Part shown: piece after piece, positions 63,643 to 64,000 of the stretch
Layout: the number at the start of each line of letters is the position of its first letter
How positions within the stretch are numbered: the first letter of the stretch is position 1
Assembly: GCF_900104215.1 (NCBI RefSeq)
Contig: NZ_FMXO01000003.1
Coordinates: 175,286-239,285 of the forward strand
Source: Desulfonatronum thiosulfatophilum
GTDB taxonomy: Bacteria > Desulfobacterota > Desulfovibrionia > Desulfovibrionales > Desulfonatronaceae
Direction: 5' to 3'
Length of the DNA stretch: 64,000 bases
Made by a program: the position numbers and the translations under genes
Notes under the pieces: generated by a model
Database searches by the model: none
The model's input: the letters and a program-made list of their open reading frames with translations, nothing else
What the model was told of the DNA's origin: nothing

Positions 63643-64000
63643 TCGAGCCTGAAAAATCCGATATTTTCGTTACAGGATCATCATAGAAGGCTGACGGGTT
63701 GTGGTGCCGAAAAACAGCCAAAGCGTAAAAAGGGCAAAAAAGTGTTCGAACTTCCGAATCCACTTCCTGAAATTGAATGCCGCGGCAGCCATGAACAGGT
63801 TGATCGCGTCGCCGAGAACCCCTTTCAGGTAGTTTCGGGACAAGCGATGATCCTGTTTCAGGTGACCAATTATCGGCTCTATTCCTGCTCTACGGCGAAA
63901 ACGCTCACGGGCGATCCGCCGTTGATAGGGGCTATCGCTTTTCTTCGGACGCCCTGGCCGCAGGATTTTGGTGTCGCCTACATTTTGGTAGCCCCTGTAA
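63643..64000 (-). mobile_element. IS5-like insertion sequence, right end
   Basis: The element enters at 63643, following the CTAG target site, and continues past the end of the window. It carries the end of a transposase gene (63670-63999). Confidence 0.75.
63670..63999 (-). CDS. IS5-family transposase, C-terminal part
   Basis: The last 109 residues of a DDE transposase are seen, running off the window edge. RRRAGIEPIIGHLKQDHRLS, with the catalytic Glu in AGIEP, and NYLKGVLGDAINLFMAAAAFNF are typical of IS5/IS1182-type enzymes. The stop at 63670 is 27 bp from the presumed end of the element. Whether the rest is intact cannot be told. Confidence 0.8.
   Translation of the reverse strand, partial: YRGYQNVGDTKILRPGRPKKSDSPYQRRIARERFRRRAGIEPIIGHLKQDHRLSRNYLKGVLGDAINLFMAAAAFNFRKWIRKFEHFFALFTLWLFFGTTTRQPSMMIL

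Overview
The window looks like chromosomal DNA of a sulfate-reducing deltaproteobacterium of the Desulfovibrionales, perhaps a Desulfonatronum-like genus. This is inferred from gene content: an Hdr-Flx electron-bifurcating cluster beside an iron alcohol dehydrogenase, a tungsten aldehyde oxidoreductase, an archaeal-type start to the shikimate pathway in one operon with pheA-aroA-tyrA and trpEGDCFBA, a split archaeal-type glutamate synthase, and a DcrA-like heme chemoreceptor. No rRNA, tRNA or CRISPR array was seen.

Layout. 1-10.2 kb: end of an Fe-alcohol dehydrogenase, then hdrC-hdrB-hdrA-flxD-flxC-flxB-flxA, a ferritin-like protein and an aldehyde:ferredoxin oxidoreductase. Together these would couple alcohol and aldehyde oxidation to flavin-based electron bifurcation. 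10.3-21 kb: an unknown protein after aor, nagZ and an M24 peptidase, gmd, selO, a DUF2254 membrane protein, a DMT permease and an unrecognised polytopic membrane protein. 21.2-26.5 kb: three-gene glutamate synthase. 26.5-29.3 kb: tetraheme cytochrome, heme-containing chemoreceptor and a DUF493 protein. 29.6-41.7 kb (minus strand): a 12-gene aromatic amino acid operon. 41.9-52 kb: LysM protein, U32 peptidase, a DUF4139/EVE reading frame, Sel1 protein, trmL and a TAXI-TRAP uptake system. 52-61 kb: GAF protein, gapdh, hldD, hisH-hisF, rpoZ-dnaJ-moaC, a TtcA-like protein and an M23 peptidase. 61-64 kb: a decayed region with an ISL3-like miniature element, a DUF2264 pseudogene, and a hybrid kinase remnant cut by an IS5-type element.

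The most striking result is regulatory. The aromatic operon seems to carry two ribosome-mediated attenuators. The first lies ahead of the first gene: an unannotated 35-residue leader peptide contains the run [10 protein letters not shown], followed by a terminator and a 10-bp antiterminator. The second lies between tyrA and trpE. There the tyrA reading frame itself ends in three tandem Trp codons (GWWWRSS), directly before an antiterminator and a terminator, so the C-terminus of prephenate dehydrogenase appears to serve as the trp leader peptide. Other points of interest are a family of nested-palindrome elements with shared ends (two copies 54 kb apart), the in-frame joining of a secreted DUF4139 protein to an EVE domain, and the unknown protein after aor, whose first half may be MoaD-like.
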